A stretch of DNA of 7,009 nucleotides from Syntrophus sp. (in: bacteria) (GTDB lineage: Bacteria > Desulfobacterota > Syntrophia > Syntrophales > UBA8958). The stretch lies in NCBI GenBank assembly GCA_003451635.1, contig DMAT01000054.1, positions 1 to 7,009 on the forward strand. Reading direction: 5' to 3'. Shown piece by piece: positions 1 to 5,040 of this stretch. Position numbers and translations under genes: made by a program. The notes beneath the pieces are model-generated. The model was not told the origin of the DNA, did not search any database, and was given only the letters and a program-made list of their open reading frames with translations. The number at the start of each line of letters is the position of its first letter. Within the stretch, counting starts at the first letter, position 1.

Positions 1-422
1 CCGACGAGGGGCCTGATCTCTGCCCTGATCGCTCCGGGGCCGTTGCCGTGGGAGCGAGGATGCCCTTGATTGCCTATAATATCAATCTGGACTCGTCCGA
101 TGTGGGGTTGGCAAAGCGGATCGCCGGGGTGATTCGTGAGTCCAACGGCGGTTTGCCCTCTGTCAGGGCCATGGGCGTCTTATTGAAAAGTCGTAATCTC
201 GCCCAGGTTTCCATGAATCTGACCAATTTTCAGGTTACCTCCATGAGGGAGGTTTTCGATAGTGTCAGGAAGGAAGCTGATATGGCGGGGGTTGGTATCC
301 GGGAATCGGAACTGATCGGCCTGGCGCCACGGGCCGCCCTTGACGAGGAGACAGCGGCACATATATGTTTGATCGGGTTTTCGGCACAACGGATTATCGA
401 AACCCATTTGCCTCCGAATTGA
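1..422 (+). CDS. Glutamate formimidoyltransferase, C-terminal part (5' end outside window)
   Basis: Transfers the formimino group of N-formimino-L-glutamate to tetrahydrofolate, a step of histidine degradation and one-carbon metabolism in the cytoplasm. The frame is open from base 3, so the gene enters from the left edge and the GTG at 48 is internal. About 139 residues are visible. Family-typical segments are SGAVAVGARMPLIAYNINL (the second formiminotransferase subdomain), the block around GGLPSVRAMGVLL, and QVSMNLTNFQVTSM, which matches the conserved folate/substrate-binding end of the fold. The protein stops soon after IGFSAQRIIETHL, so it is the stand-alone transferase and not the bifunctional form fused to formimidoyl-THF cyclodeaminase. 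A terminator hairpin follows about 20 nt after the stop. The family call is by recognition of these segments; the N-terminal half cannot be checked here. Confidence 0.9.
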   Translation, partial: DEGPDLCPDRSGAVAVGARMPLIAYNINLDSSDVGLAKRIAGVIRESNGGLPSVRAMGVLLKSRNLAQVSMNLTNFQVTSMREVFDSVRKEADMAGVGIRESELIGLAPRAALDEETAAHICLIGFSAQRIIETHLPPN

Positions 423-442
423 ATGATGATGGTAATGACAGC

Positions 443-500
443 TTGCCCGAAAGGGGCAAAAAAGGCGCCATGGTTATTAACCAAAGCGCCTATATTTTTT
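443..500. terminator. Bidirectional rho-independent terminator between ftcD-like gene and csp
   Basis: The arms AGGCGC (463-468) and GCGCCT (486-491) enclose a second perfect pairing, TGGTTA (471-476) with TAACCA (478-483). On the plus strand a T run follows (495-500). Read on the minus strand, the stem is followed by six T (A run at 458-463). It therefore serves both the left gene and the convergent cold shock gene, whose stop lies about 13 nt away. A smaller hairpin, TTGCCC/GGGCAA (443-448 with 454-459), sits just before it. Confidence 0.8.
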
Positions 501-512
501 CTTTGCAAAGCC

Positions 513-713
513 TTAGACGGCTTTTACGTTTTCGGCTGCCGGACCCTTATTGCCCTGCGCGATGTCAAAGCTTACACGCTGACCTTCCTGAAGGGTTTTA
601 AAACCGGAACTCTGGATGGCGCTGTAGTGAACAAAAACGTCGCCGCCGTCATCTTTTTCGATGAAGCCGAAGCCTTTCTGTTCATTAAACCATTTCACTT
701 TTCCTTCTGGCAT
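513..713 (-). CDS. Cold shock protein (CspA family, single cold shock domain)
   Basis: A 66-residue OB-fold protein that binds single-stranded RNA and DNA, acting as an RNA chaperone and antiterminator in the cytoplasm. It carries KVKWFN at residues 5-10, RNP1 KGFGFI at 13-18 and RNP2 VFVHY at 26-30, followed by an EGQRVSFD segment and the usual short end, NKGPAAENVKAV. Length and composition are standard for the family. The start chosen is the ATG at 711-713, because AAAGGAGGA lies 8 nt upstream and the protein then begins MPEGKVKWF, as in typical Csps. An in-frame start 12 codons upstream would give an atypical extension. The gene has its own promoter, a long leader and a terminator, so it is monocistronic. 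Whether it is cold-induced cannot be read from the protein. Confidence 0.96.
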   Translation of the reverse strand: MPEGKVKWFNEQKGFGFIEKDDGGDVFVHYSAIQSSGFKTLQEGQRVSFDIAQGNKGPAAENVKAV

Positions 714-885
714 TTCCTGAATCCTCCTTTCTGTAAAGTCGGATTGCATCTATGACAGAAAGAAAAGAAGCTTCCAAGCTCTGATGAGCGAGGTGGCCAT
801 CCGCTGTACTTCAAAATGCCTTTACCCAATCTTTACTACTCGCTTCCCCTACAGCGCGGTGTCCGTAGCGGTATCTTAAAAACCT
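714..885 (-). promoter_or_regulatory. Long 5' leader of the cold shock gene
   Basis: About 170 nt separate the predicted transcription start from the csp ATG, and no ORF of note lies in them. Long structured leaders are known for cold-inducible csp mRNAs. Visible elements are the ribosome binding site (722-730), a long-range perfect pairing of AGCGAG (787-792) with CTCGCT (839-844), and TGAAGTACAGC (minus strand, 803-813), which resembles the Escherichia coli cold box TGACGTACAGA at 9 of 11 positions. Regulatory function is inference. Confidence 0.5.
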
Positions 886-890
886 GTCGA

Positions 891-919
891 CGTATATTAT
901 GGAGCCCAAGGCCTGTCAA
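891..919 (-). promoter_or_regulatory. Sigma70-like promoter of the cold shock gene
   Basis: On the minus strand a perfect -35 TTGACA (914-919) is separated by 17 nt from TATACG (891-896), within an AT-rich ATAATATACG stretch. Transcription would begin near 884. This is among the strongest promoter matches in the window and points straight at csp. Confidence 0.75.
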
Positions 920-1078
920 GTATTTTGTAGGACAAAACATTGACCTCCCGCAGCAGACCTCCCAGCCCGGATAAGCGCCGGTTTATAAGCTCATACTCGT
1001 CATTACCCTGACTGTGAAAAATAATTTTTAAAGATTCTCTCAGGAATGCCGAAAGAAGGAGTAAGGAGACAGAAAACC

Positions 1079-1285
1079 ATGGAAACCACCGGTAACGAAA
1101 GAATCGAGTTCAATCCTCAGCGGGACATCTTCGGGAAGACGATGGGGGCCTGGTGCCTCTGCCCTGCCTGGATGGGCTGGATGCCCTGGCTGGTGGATGG
1201 AGTAGAGGTGCTGCGGGTGCAGGGGAAAACGATAAAGAGGAACATGACCAGCCATGGCCAGCGGGCCGGTCTCGAAGGAATATAA
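1079..1285 (+). CDS. Possible small Trp-rich protein, function unknown
   Basis: A 68-codon ORF starting at the ATG at 1079, preceded by TAAGGAGAC, which places GGAG 10 nt from the start. It ends about 30 nt before a clear terminator, which argues for a plus-strand transcript here. The N-terminus is polar (METTGNERIEFNPQRDIFG). A central patch at about residues 20-36 is rich in Trp and Cys (AWCLCPAWMGWMPWLVDG), and the C-terminus is basic. I recognise no family. No convincing promoter was found in 920-1040. An in-frame ATG at 1046 would add 11 residues but has no better binding site. A 57-codon minus-strand ORF (1117-1290) overlaps it and cannot be fully excluded. The region could instead encode a non-coding RNA or a gene remnant. 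Confidence 0.38.
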   Translation: METTGNERIEFNPQRDIFGKTMGAWCLCPAWMGWMPWLVDGVEVLRVQGKTIKRNMTSHGQRAGLEGI

Positions 1286-1316
1286 ACCATAAAGCGTTAA
1301 CTCCATCCCTAACCGA

Positions 1317-1354
1317 GCCCCTGTCTGCATCTGATTCAGGGGCCTTTTCTTTTT
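1317..1354 (+). terminator. Rho-independent terminator
   Basis: A perfect 7-bp stem, GCCCCTG (1317-1323) with CAGGGGC (1337-1343), has a 13-nt loop and is followed by CTTTTCTTTTT. It ends a plus-strand transcript from the 1030-1290 region. The T tract touches the next promoter. Confidence 0.85.
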
Positions 1355-1381
1355 GACCTCAGCCGTTATTTTCAATATAAT
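1353..1381 (+). promoter_or_regulatory. Sigma70-like promoter upstream of the GNAT gene
   Basis: TTGACC (1353-1358) and a perfect TATAAT (1376-1381) are spaced by 17 nt. Transcription would start near 1388, giving a leader of about 110 nt before the GTG start at 1500. The -35 box overlaps the last bases of the preceding T tract. Confidence 0.75.
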
Positions 1382-1499
1382 CACCATCGAATGTAATCAC
1401 ATAAACGAAGACCATCAAATACATTCCCCCAATTCCTTCAGAGGGGTGTACTTATAGCTGGCCCCAGATAGCGTCCGTATTTGTAAGGAGGATCATCAA

Positions 1500-1922
1500 G
1501 TGGATTTGAGAATACAGGAAGACTGCGAGAACATTGACTGGAATATGATCAGGGATTATCTGAAGCTGGTGGGCATGGGGTATCATAAACCGGAGTCGCA
1601 TCAAAAGGCTTTTCTGAACAGCTTTGCCGTTGTGTTTATCTTCGACCATGAAAGGCTCATCGGTTTTGGGAGGGCCATTTCTGATGGCGCATATCAGGCA
1701 GCTATCTATGACGTTGCAGTTATTCCAGAGTATCAGAAACAGGGTATAGGCAGGCTGATTACGGAGAGAATCCTTCAGCGAATTTCAAACTGCAATATAA
1801 TGCTCTATGCCAACCTTGGCCGGGAGGAATTTTATGCGAAGTTTGGCTTTCGCTTGATGAAGACAGCGATGGCGAAGTACCTGCGTCCTGAGATCATGAA
1901 GGAGAAGGGATTCATTCAATAG
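1500..1922 (+). CDS. GNAT family N-acetyltransferase
   Basis: A 140-residue single-domain acetyltransferase that should move an acetyl group from acetyl-CoA to an amine; the acceptor cannot be told from sequence. The acetyl-CoA binding motif A is clear: IYDVAVIPEYQKQGIGRLI at about residues 69-87, with the Q-x-x-G-x-G loop at 79-84. The family's last strand is represented by the REEFYAKFGFR segment (108-118). The start is GTG, chosen because a full AAGGAGG lies 8 nt upstream (1485-1491) and the protein begins where GNAT domains usually do. It is preceded by its own promoter. No terminator is seen in the roughly 110 nt before the toxin-antitoxin pair. It is not a TacT-type toxin by context, because the nearby antitoxin is already paired with a RelE toxin. 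Confidence 0.9.
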   Translation: MDLRIQEDCENIDWNMIRDYLKLVGMGYHKPESHQKAFLNSFAVVFIFDHERLIGFGRAISDGAYQAAIYDVAVIPEYQKQGIGRLITERILQRISNCNIMLYANLGREEFYAKFGFRLMKTAMAKYLRPEIMKEKGFIQ

Positions 1923-1991
1923 GCATGAGCGGACAAGTCGTATGGATGGGAGAAGCGTTCGCGAAATGGAGGCTTGATCTTTTGTCATCAT

Positions 1992-2009
1992 TGTGTTACC
2001 TGTAATACA
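1992..2009. promoter_or_regulatory. Candidate operator of the toxin-antitoxin operon
   Basis: An imperfect palindrome, TGTGTTA-cctg-TAATACA (6 of 7 positions pair), lies 24 nt upstream of the antitoxin start. It is flanked by TTGTGT (1991-1996) and ACACAA (2014-2019). It sits where the -10 region is expected, downstream of a possible -35 TTGTCA (1982-1987). Ribbon-helix-helix antitoxins normally repress their own operon through such sites, so autoregulation is likely but inferred. Confidence 0.5.
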
Positions 2010-2032
2010 CATCACACAACGAGAGGTTTAGT

Positions 2033-2251
2033 ATGGCAAAGGTATTGAATATCCGATTATCAGACGACATCTCCACCCGGCTTGACACCCTGGCAGAGAA
2101 GACCCGCAGGCCCAAGAGCTTCTATGTAAAGGAAATCCTGTCTCGCTATCTGGGAGAGTACGAGGACGCCTATCTTGCTCTGGAACGCTTGAACGATAAG
2201 AACGCCAGCTATCACACCACGGAGGAAGTGGAGAAGTCCCTTGACCTATAA
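2033..2251 (+). CDS. Ribbon-helix-helix antitoxin (RelB/DinJ-like)
   Basis: A 72-residue antitoxin predicted to neutralise the RelE-type toxin encoded just downstream and to bind the operon promoter as a dimer. The N-terminal strand KVLNIRLSDDI (residues 3-13) and following helices (STRLDTLAEKTRRPKSFYVKE) form a ribbon-helix-helix fold. The acidic C-terminal tail (ALERLNDKNASYHTTEEVEK) is the expected toxin-wrapping part. The ATG at 2033 follows GAGAGG by 6 nt. The reading frame overlaps the toxin gene by 11 nt, so the two are translationally coupled. Length is normal for the family. Confidence 0.9.
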   Translation: MAKVLNIRLSDDISTRLDTLAEKTRRPKSFYVKEILSRYLGEYEDAYLALERLNDKNASYHTTEEVEKSLDL

Positions 2252-2513
2252 TCTGAAATGGCATGAAAAGGCCATAGACGACCTTCGGGATCTTGACCGG
2301 AAAACTCAAAAGAAAATCATCGCCCGAATAAAGGAATACCTGCCTAAAGATCCGGTTGGTTTGGGAAAGCCCCTGAAAGGTATGTTCAAGGGCTTATTTC
2401 GTTACCGATATGGTTCTTACCGGATTATCTACGCCATTGACCAGAGAGAAGAAGCCATTATGATTCTACGGATAGGCGGCAGGAAGGATATCTATGATAG
2501 CACGGCAATGTAA
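2241..2513 (+). CDS. RelE/ParE superfamily toxin (probable mRNA interferase)
   Basis: A 90-residue toxin of the RelE fold. RelE proteins cleave mRNA in the ribosomal A site. The middle and C-terminal signature is clear: KPLKGMFKGLFRYRYGSYRI at about residues 43-62, then the strand MILRIGGRKDIY at 74-85. Basic residues K43, K46, K50, R54, R56, R61 and R81 with Y85 match the pattern of the RelE active surface, where Arg and Tyr residues act in cleavage. ParE-type gyrase poisons share the fold, so ribonuclease activity is inferred. The start is TTG at 2241, with GGAG 7 nt upstream, inside the antitoxin's last codons. No strong terminator follows. Confidence 0.9.
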   Translation: MTYNLKWHEKAIDDLRDLDRKTQKKIIARIKEYLPKDPVGLGKPLKGMFKGLFRYRYGSYRIIYAIDQREEAIMILRIGGRKDIYDSTAM

Positions 2514-2658
2514 ATACAATAAATCTGATTCCGTTGACGCTCTCGTTTTTTGTCGCAAAATAAGTTTTGCCTGACAGCGAAAATTTTGAGGGTGGGGACA
2601 GAATCATCAAATAAAGAAAAGAGTGACAACCTTGGAGCGGATAACACCCTGATTTATT
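2514..2658. other. Intergenic stretch with imperfect hairpin, no gene
   Basis: Between the toxin gene and the tRNA I see no coding region. An inverted repeat, TGTCGCAAAA-taag-TTTTGC-ct-GACA (2551-2576), could form a hairpin but lacks a following T run. About 15 nt further on is GGGTGGGGACAGAATCATC, a G-rich string that I associate from memory with ends of degenerate IS200-like (Y1 transposase) elements in related bacteria. No transposase fragment is visible, so this reading is weak. Confidence 0.35.
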
Positions 2659-2735
2659 TGGTACCCCCGGTGCGATTTGAACGCACGACACCCGGATTAG
2701 GAATCCGGTGCTCTATCCAACTGAGCTACGGGGGC
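2659..2735 (-). tRNA. tRNA-Arg (anticodon CCU, reads AGG)
   Basis: On the minus strand a full cloverleaf folds: acceptor GCCCCCG/CGGGGGT, D arm GCTC...GAGC, anticodon stem CCGGA/TCCGG with loop TTCCTAA (anticodon CCT at 2699-2701), a 5-nt variable loop, and T arm GTGCG/CGCAC with loop TTCAAAT. The 3' CCA is encoded (2659-2661). The total is 77 nt. The first acceptor pair is a G-U wobble (G1 with U72), a mild oddity. It stands alone, with no other tRNA next to it. Confidence 0.97.
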
Positions 2736-2761
2736 AAGAGGTTTTCCTGTTGAGGTTCGAC

Positions 2762-2790
2762 GGATTAGCATGGTTTCCTGAAGCTGTCAA
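2762..2790 (-). promoter_or_regulatory. Probable promoter of tRNA-Arg
   Basis: A perfect -35 TTGACA lies at 2785-2790 on the minus strand. The -10 is less sure: GCTAAT (2764-2769, 15-nt spacer) or TAATCC (2762-2767, 17-nt spacer). Either would start transcription roughly 20 nt before the mature tRNA 5' end. Confidence 0.5.
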
Positions 2791-2800
2791 CTTCCTTCAA

Positions 2801-2844
2801 TAAAAAGGCCCCCTCCGGAAAGAGATCCGGAAGAGGCCTTTTTT
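2801..2844. terminator. Bidirectional rho-independent terminator
   Basis: AGGCC (2806-2810) pairs with GGCCT (2835-2839), and TCCGGA (2814-2819) pairs with TCCGGA (2826-2831), around a 6-nt loop with a 3/3 internal bulge. Runs of A on the left and T on the right make it work on both strands. On the minus strand it is the natural end of the transcript carrying the 35-aa gene, and it insulates the tRNA promoter. Confidence 0.82.
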
Positions 2845-2932
2845 CTGTTGGCGACAGATTATTTGTAGTGCTGTTATATTGATCTGCCCTTGTCAAAGGG
2901 CGCGCTCAACGGTTTGTTGCTTCGGTCTGACC

Positions 2933-3040
2933 TTAGACGCCTTCCGCCCGGGTATCGACGGCATGTTGTTTCATAGCCTCCAGGTATCTGGCATATTCGG
3001 CCTTGGTAAGGAATTTCTTGTTTCTTTTAAGATCGTTCAT
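2933..3040 (-). CDS. Very small basic protein (35 aa), function unknown
   Basis: A 35-codon gene beginning MNDLKRNKKFLTKAEYARY and ending HAVDTRAEGV. It is Lys/Arg-rich, with a likely amphipathic helix over about residues 11-27 and no membrane segment. The ATG at 3038-3040 is preceded by AGGGGAGAGG with 8 nt spacing. The frame stays open upstream, but no better start is present between the predicted transcription start (about 3082) and this ATG. A complete transcription unit surrounds it: a promoter at 3089-3117 and a terminator at 2801-2844. That setting, more than the protein itself, supports it as real. It is divergent from the panE-like gene. I know no family for it. Confidence 0.6.
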   Translation of the reverse strand: MNDLKRNKKFLTKAEYARYLEAMKQHAVDTRAEGV

Positions 3041-3088
3041 TATTGCGTCCTCTCCCCTTTTGTCTTTTAATTCCCTACGTTCGATGGT

Positions 3089-3117
3089 AGTATAAAGAAA
3101 AAACTGTTCTTCTTCAA
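3089..3117 (-). promoter_or_regulatory. Sigma70-like promoter of the 35-aa gene
   Basis: On the minus strand, TTGAAG (3112-3117) and TATACT (3089-3094) are separated by exactly 17 nt. The predicted start near 3082 leaves a short leader of about 40 nt that contains the ribosome binding site. Confidence 0.72.
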
Positions 3118-3185
3118 TCGGGAACAGTCTGAATATGAAGAGGGATTTTAGCGGGTTGAGGCTTAAGAAAAAGGAAGGAAGAGGG

Positions 3186-3202
3186 ATCGGACTTTGTCCG
3201 AT
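3186..3202. repeat. Perfect inverted repeat in the panE-like gene leader
   Basis: ATCGGAC-ttt-GTCCGAT is a perfect 7-bp inverted repeat with a 3-nt centre, 39 nt before the start codon of the reductase gene. It could be an operator or an RNA hairpin. No T run follows, so it is not a classic terminator. Function unknown. Confidence 0.5.
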
Positions 3203-3241
3203 AGAATGGACGGGAACTACATTAGTAAGGAGGCAGGACCT

Positions 3242-4162
3242 ATGAGGATAGCAGTGATTGGTATTGGCGGCGTCGGTGGGGCTTTTGGCGGGAAGTTGGC
3301 ATCCAGATATGGGTCCGGACCAGACCATGAAGTTGTTTTTATCGCTAGGGGTGAGCATTTAAAGGCGATTAGGGGAAAAGGAATGACCCTGATCACGACG
3401 GCCGGTGAATCTCTGGTACGTCCCTCCCTGGCGACGGATAACCCTGCTGAAGCCGGAGCCTTTGATGTCGTCCTGTTCGCCGTGAAGAGTTATGGCCTGG
3501 AGGAGGCCGCCCGCATGGTTGCCGGTAACATCAAAGATGACACGGTGATTATTCCCCTCTTAAACGGGGTGGATATTACGGAGCGTCTCCAGGGGGTCCT
3601 GCCCCGGGGGATTTGCCTGCATGGGACTGTATATGTTTCCGCTTTTATTGAAGCCCCCGGTGTTATCCGGCAGGTCAGCCCCGCCAGTCGCCTGATTTTC
3701 GGTCCTGACGGCGGATCGGTCGAGCGATTCCGGCCTATCGATGCCCTGTTCCAGGAGGCGGGTATCACCTCGGAGCTGACGTCGTCCTCCCAGAGCGCCC
3801 TGTGGACGAAATTCATCTTCATCTGCCCCGCTGCCGGCGTGACTTCCCTGCTGCAGAAACCCTTTGGGGAGGTGATGGATGATCCCGAGGGAAGAGATTT
3901 ACTGGCCGGCCTGATTGGGGAGGTCGAACAGATCGCCCGGGCCAAGGGGATCGATCTCCCCGGCGATATTGCTCAGGTGAGTCTCGACAAGGTTAAGCAG
4001 TTTCCTTACGAAACGAAGACATCCATGCAACTGGACTATGAAAAGGGCAGGGAGACGGAGATCGATATCTTTACCGGTTACATCGTCAGGACCGGCCAGA
4101 AGTTGGGCATCAAGACACCCCTCCATGAGCGGGTGTACAAGACCCTGACGGGAGCGGCTTAG
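3242..4162 (+). CDS. panE: 2-dehydropantoate 2-reductase (ketopantoate reductase, PanE family)
   Basis: Reduces 2-dehydropantoate to (R)-pantoate with NADPH, a step towards pantothenate and CoA, in the cytoplasm. It has 306 residues, usual for the family. The N-terminal Rossmann fold shows MRIAVIGIGGVGGAFG, with the G-x-G-x-x-G loop at 7-12. Other conserved sites are AVKSYG (K82), PLLNGV (N108), the LWTKF lysine (K190) and TEID (E273), which correspond to the nucleotide-site Lys and Asn, the catalytic Lys and the substrate-binding Glu of the E. coli enzyme. The ATG at 3242 is chosen over a TTG 16 codons earlier because AAGGAGG lies 8 nt upstream and the protein then starts directly at the dinucleotide fold. 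Its stop overlaps that of porB, head-on. Many PanE-family paralogues act on other 2-oxo acids, so exact substrate is less sure than family. Confidence 0.88.
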   Translation: MRIAVIGIGGVGGAFGGKLASRYGSGPDHEVVFIARGEHLKAIRGKGMTLITTAGESLVRPSLATDNPAEAGAFDVVLFAVKSYGLEEAARMVAGNIKDDTVIIPLLNGVDITERLQGVLPRGICLHGTVYVSAFIEAPGVIRQVSPASRLIFGPDGGSVERFRPIDALFQEAGITSELTSSSQSALWTKFIFICPAAGVTSLLQKPFGEVMDDPEGRDLLAGLIGEVEQIARAKGIDLPGDIAQVSLDKVKQFPYETKTSMQLDYEKGRETEIDIFTGYIVRTGQKLGIKTPLHERVYKTLTGAA

Positions 4163-5040
4163 GCGTGTTCCCCCGCCTTGCGCAGCAATAGCCACCAGTC
4201 TTCATTGACCATTTCCTGGATCTGGTCGAGATCGGTGTCTTTCAAGTGCCGGAAACGGCCCTGGAGTTTGAAATACTCCCGGACGAGATATTCCTTGGGC
4301 TTATAATTGATCGTATAGTTGACGCCGTTTTCCACCTCGTAAAGGGGGAAGATGTTTGTCTGCACGGCCATGCGGGCGATCTTGATCGACATTTCCGAAG
4401 GTATCCGCCATCCCGTCGGACAGCTTGCGTAGATATGGAGGAACTTTGACCCCTTGATGGCCTTGGCCTTCTTCACCTTGCGAATCAGGTCTTCCGGGAA
4501 GGCGATATTGGCAGTCGCCGCGTAAGGGATACGATGGGCGACCAGGGCTTCGACAATGTTCTTTTTCCGGAGCTTTTTCCAGTCCGCCCCCGTCGTGGTC
4601 GTTGTCCAGGCCCCGTAAGGGGTGGAGGAACTCCGCTGGATGCCCGTGTTCATGTAGGCTTCATTGTCATAGCAGGCGTAAATGAAATCCTCGTTTCTCT
4701 CCACGGCGCCGCTCAGGGCCTGAAACCCGATGTCAAAGGTGCCGCCGTCCCCCGCCCAGGTGATGACCGTCGTTTCCGTGTCTCCCTTCATGTCGAGGGC
4801 CGCCCGGACGCCGCTGGCCGTGGCCCCTCCCGTTTCGAAGGCGGTGTGGATTACCGGGATTCTCAGGCTCGACTGGGGGAAGGGGCCGGCGATAACGGAC
4901 CAGCAACAGGCCGGCAGAACCATAACGGTCTTTTCGCCTAAAGCCTTCAGCACAAAGCGCATGGCAATCGTGGCGCCGCAGCCCGGGCAGCCCACATGGC
5001 CGGAACACATCAATTCCTTGTCAAGGGCATCAAGTTGCAC
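4159..5040 (-). CDS. porB: Pyruvate:ferredoxin oxidoreductase, beta subunit
   Basis: The thiamine-diphosphate-binding subunit of the CoA-acylating 2-oxoacid:ferredoxin oxidoreductase, which converts pyruvate + CoA to acetyl-CoA + CO2 with electrons to ferredoxin. It has 293 residues. The cluster-binding motif CPGCG (C18, C21), a further Cys pair (C45, C46) and C207 in the ASCPTGW block fit the [4Fe-4S] ligand set of beta subunits. The ThDP/Mg motif is WAGDGG (G97-D98-G99) with downstream DNEAYMNTG (N126, N131). The start is GTG at 5038-5040, with AGGAGG 6 nt upstream, 11 nt inside porA, so translation is coupled. The alpha and beta styles match pyruvate enzymes better than 2-oxoglutarate or isovalerate ones, but substrate is inferred. 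No terminator follows before the convergent reductase gene. Confidence 0.92.
   Translation of the reverse strand: MQLDALDKELMCSGHVGCPGCGATIAMRFVLKALGEKTVMVLPACCWSVIAGPFPQSSLRIPVIHTAFETGGATASGVRAALDMKGDTETTVITWAGDGGTFDIGFQALSGAVERNEDFIYACYDNEAYMNTGIQRSSSTPYGAWTTTTTGADWKKLRKKNIVEALVAHRIPYAATANIAFPEDLIRKVKKAKAIKGSKFLHIYASCPTGWRIPSEMSIKIARMAVQTNIFPLYEVENGVNYTINYKPKEYLVREYFKLQGRFRHLKDTDLDQIQEMVNEDWWLLLRKAGEHA

Noticed and set aside
1117..1290. Minus-strand 57-aa ORF with an apparent N-terminal membrane segment, antisense to the 68-aa ORF
   Set aside because: It has a possible GGAG about 10 nt before its ATG, but no promoter or terminator on that strand, and the strong terminator at 1317-1354 faces the other way. 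The hydrophobic run may be the antisense reading of the Trp/Gly-rich codons. Kept only as an alternative.
1500..2513. GNAT acetyltransferase plus ribbon-helix-helix protein as a TacAT-like toxin-antitoxin system
   Set aside because: In such systems the antitoxin normally precedes and overlaps the GNAT toxin. Here the GNAT gene is upstream with a gap of about 110 nt and its own promoter, and the antitoxin is coupled to a RelE toxin.
2550..2753. 67-codon plus-strand ORF across the tRNA region
   Set aside because: It runs through the antisense of the tRNA gene; sequence such as VPPVRFERTTPG is the familiar false translation of a tRNA T arm.
2933..3358. 141-codon minus-strand ORF covering the 35-aa gene
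   Set aside because: The upper part runs through the promoter and antisense to the start of the reductase gene, with low-complexity content and no ribosome binding site. Only the last 35 codons have gene-like signals.
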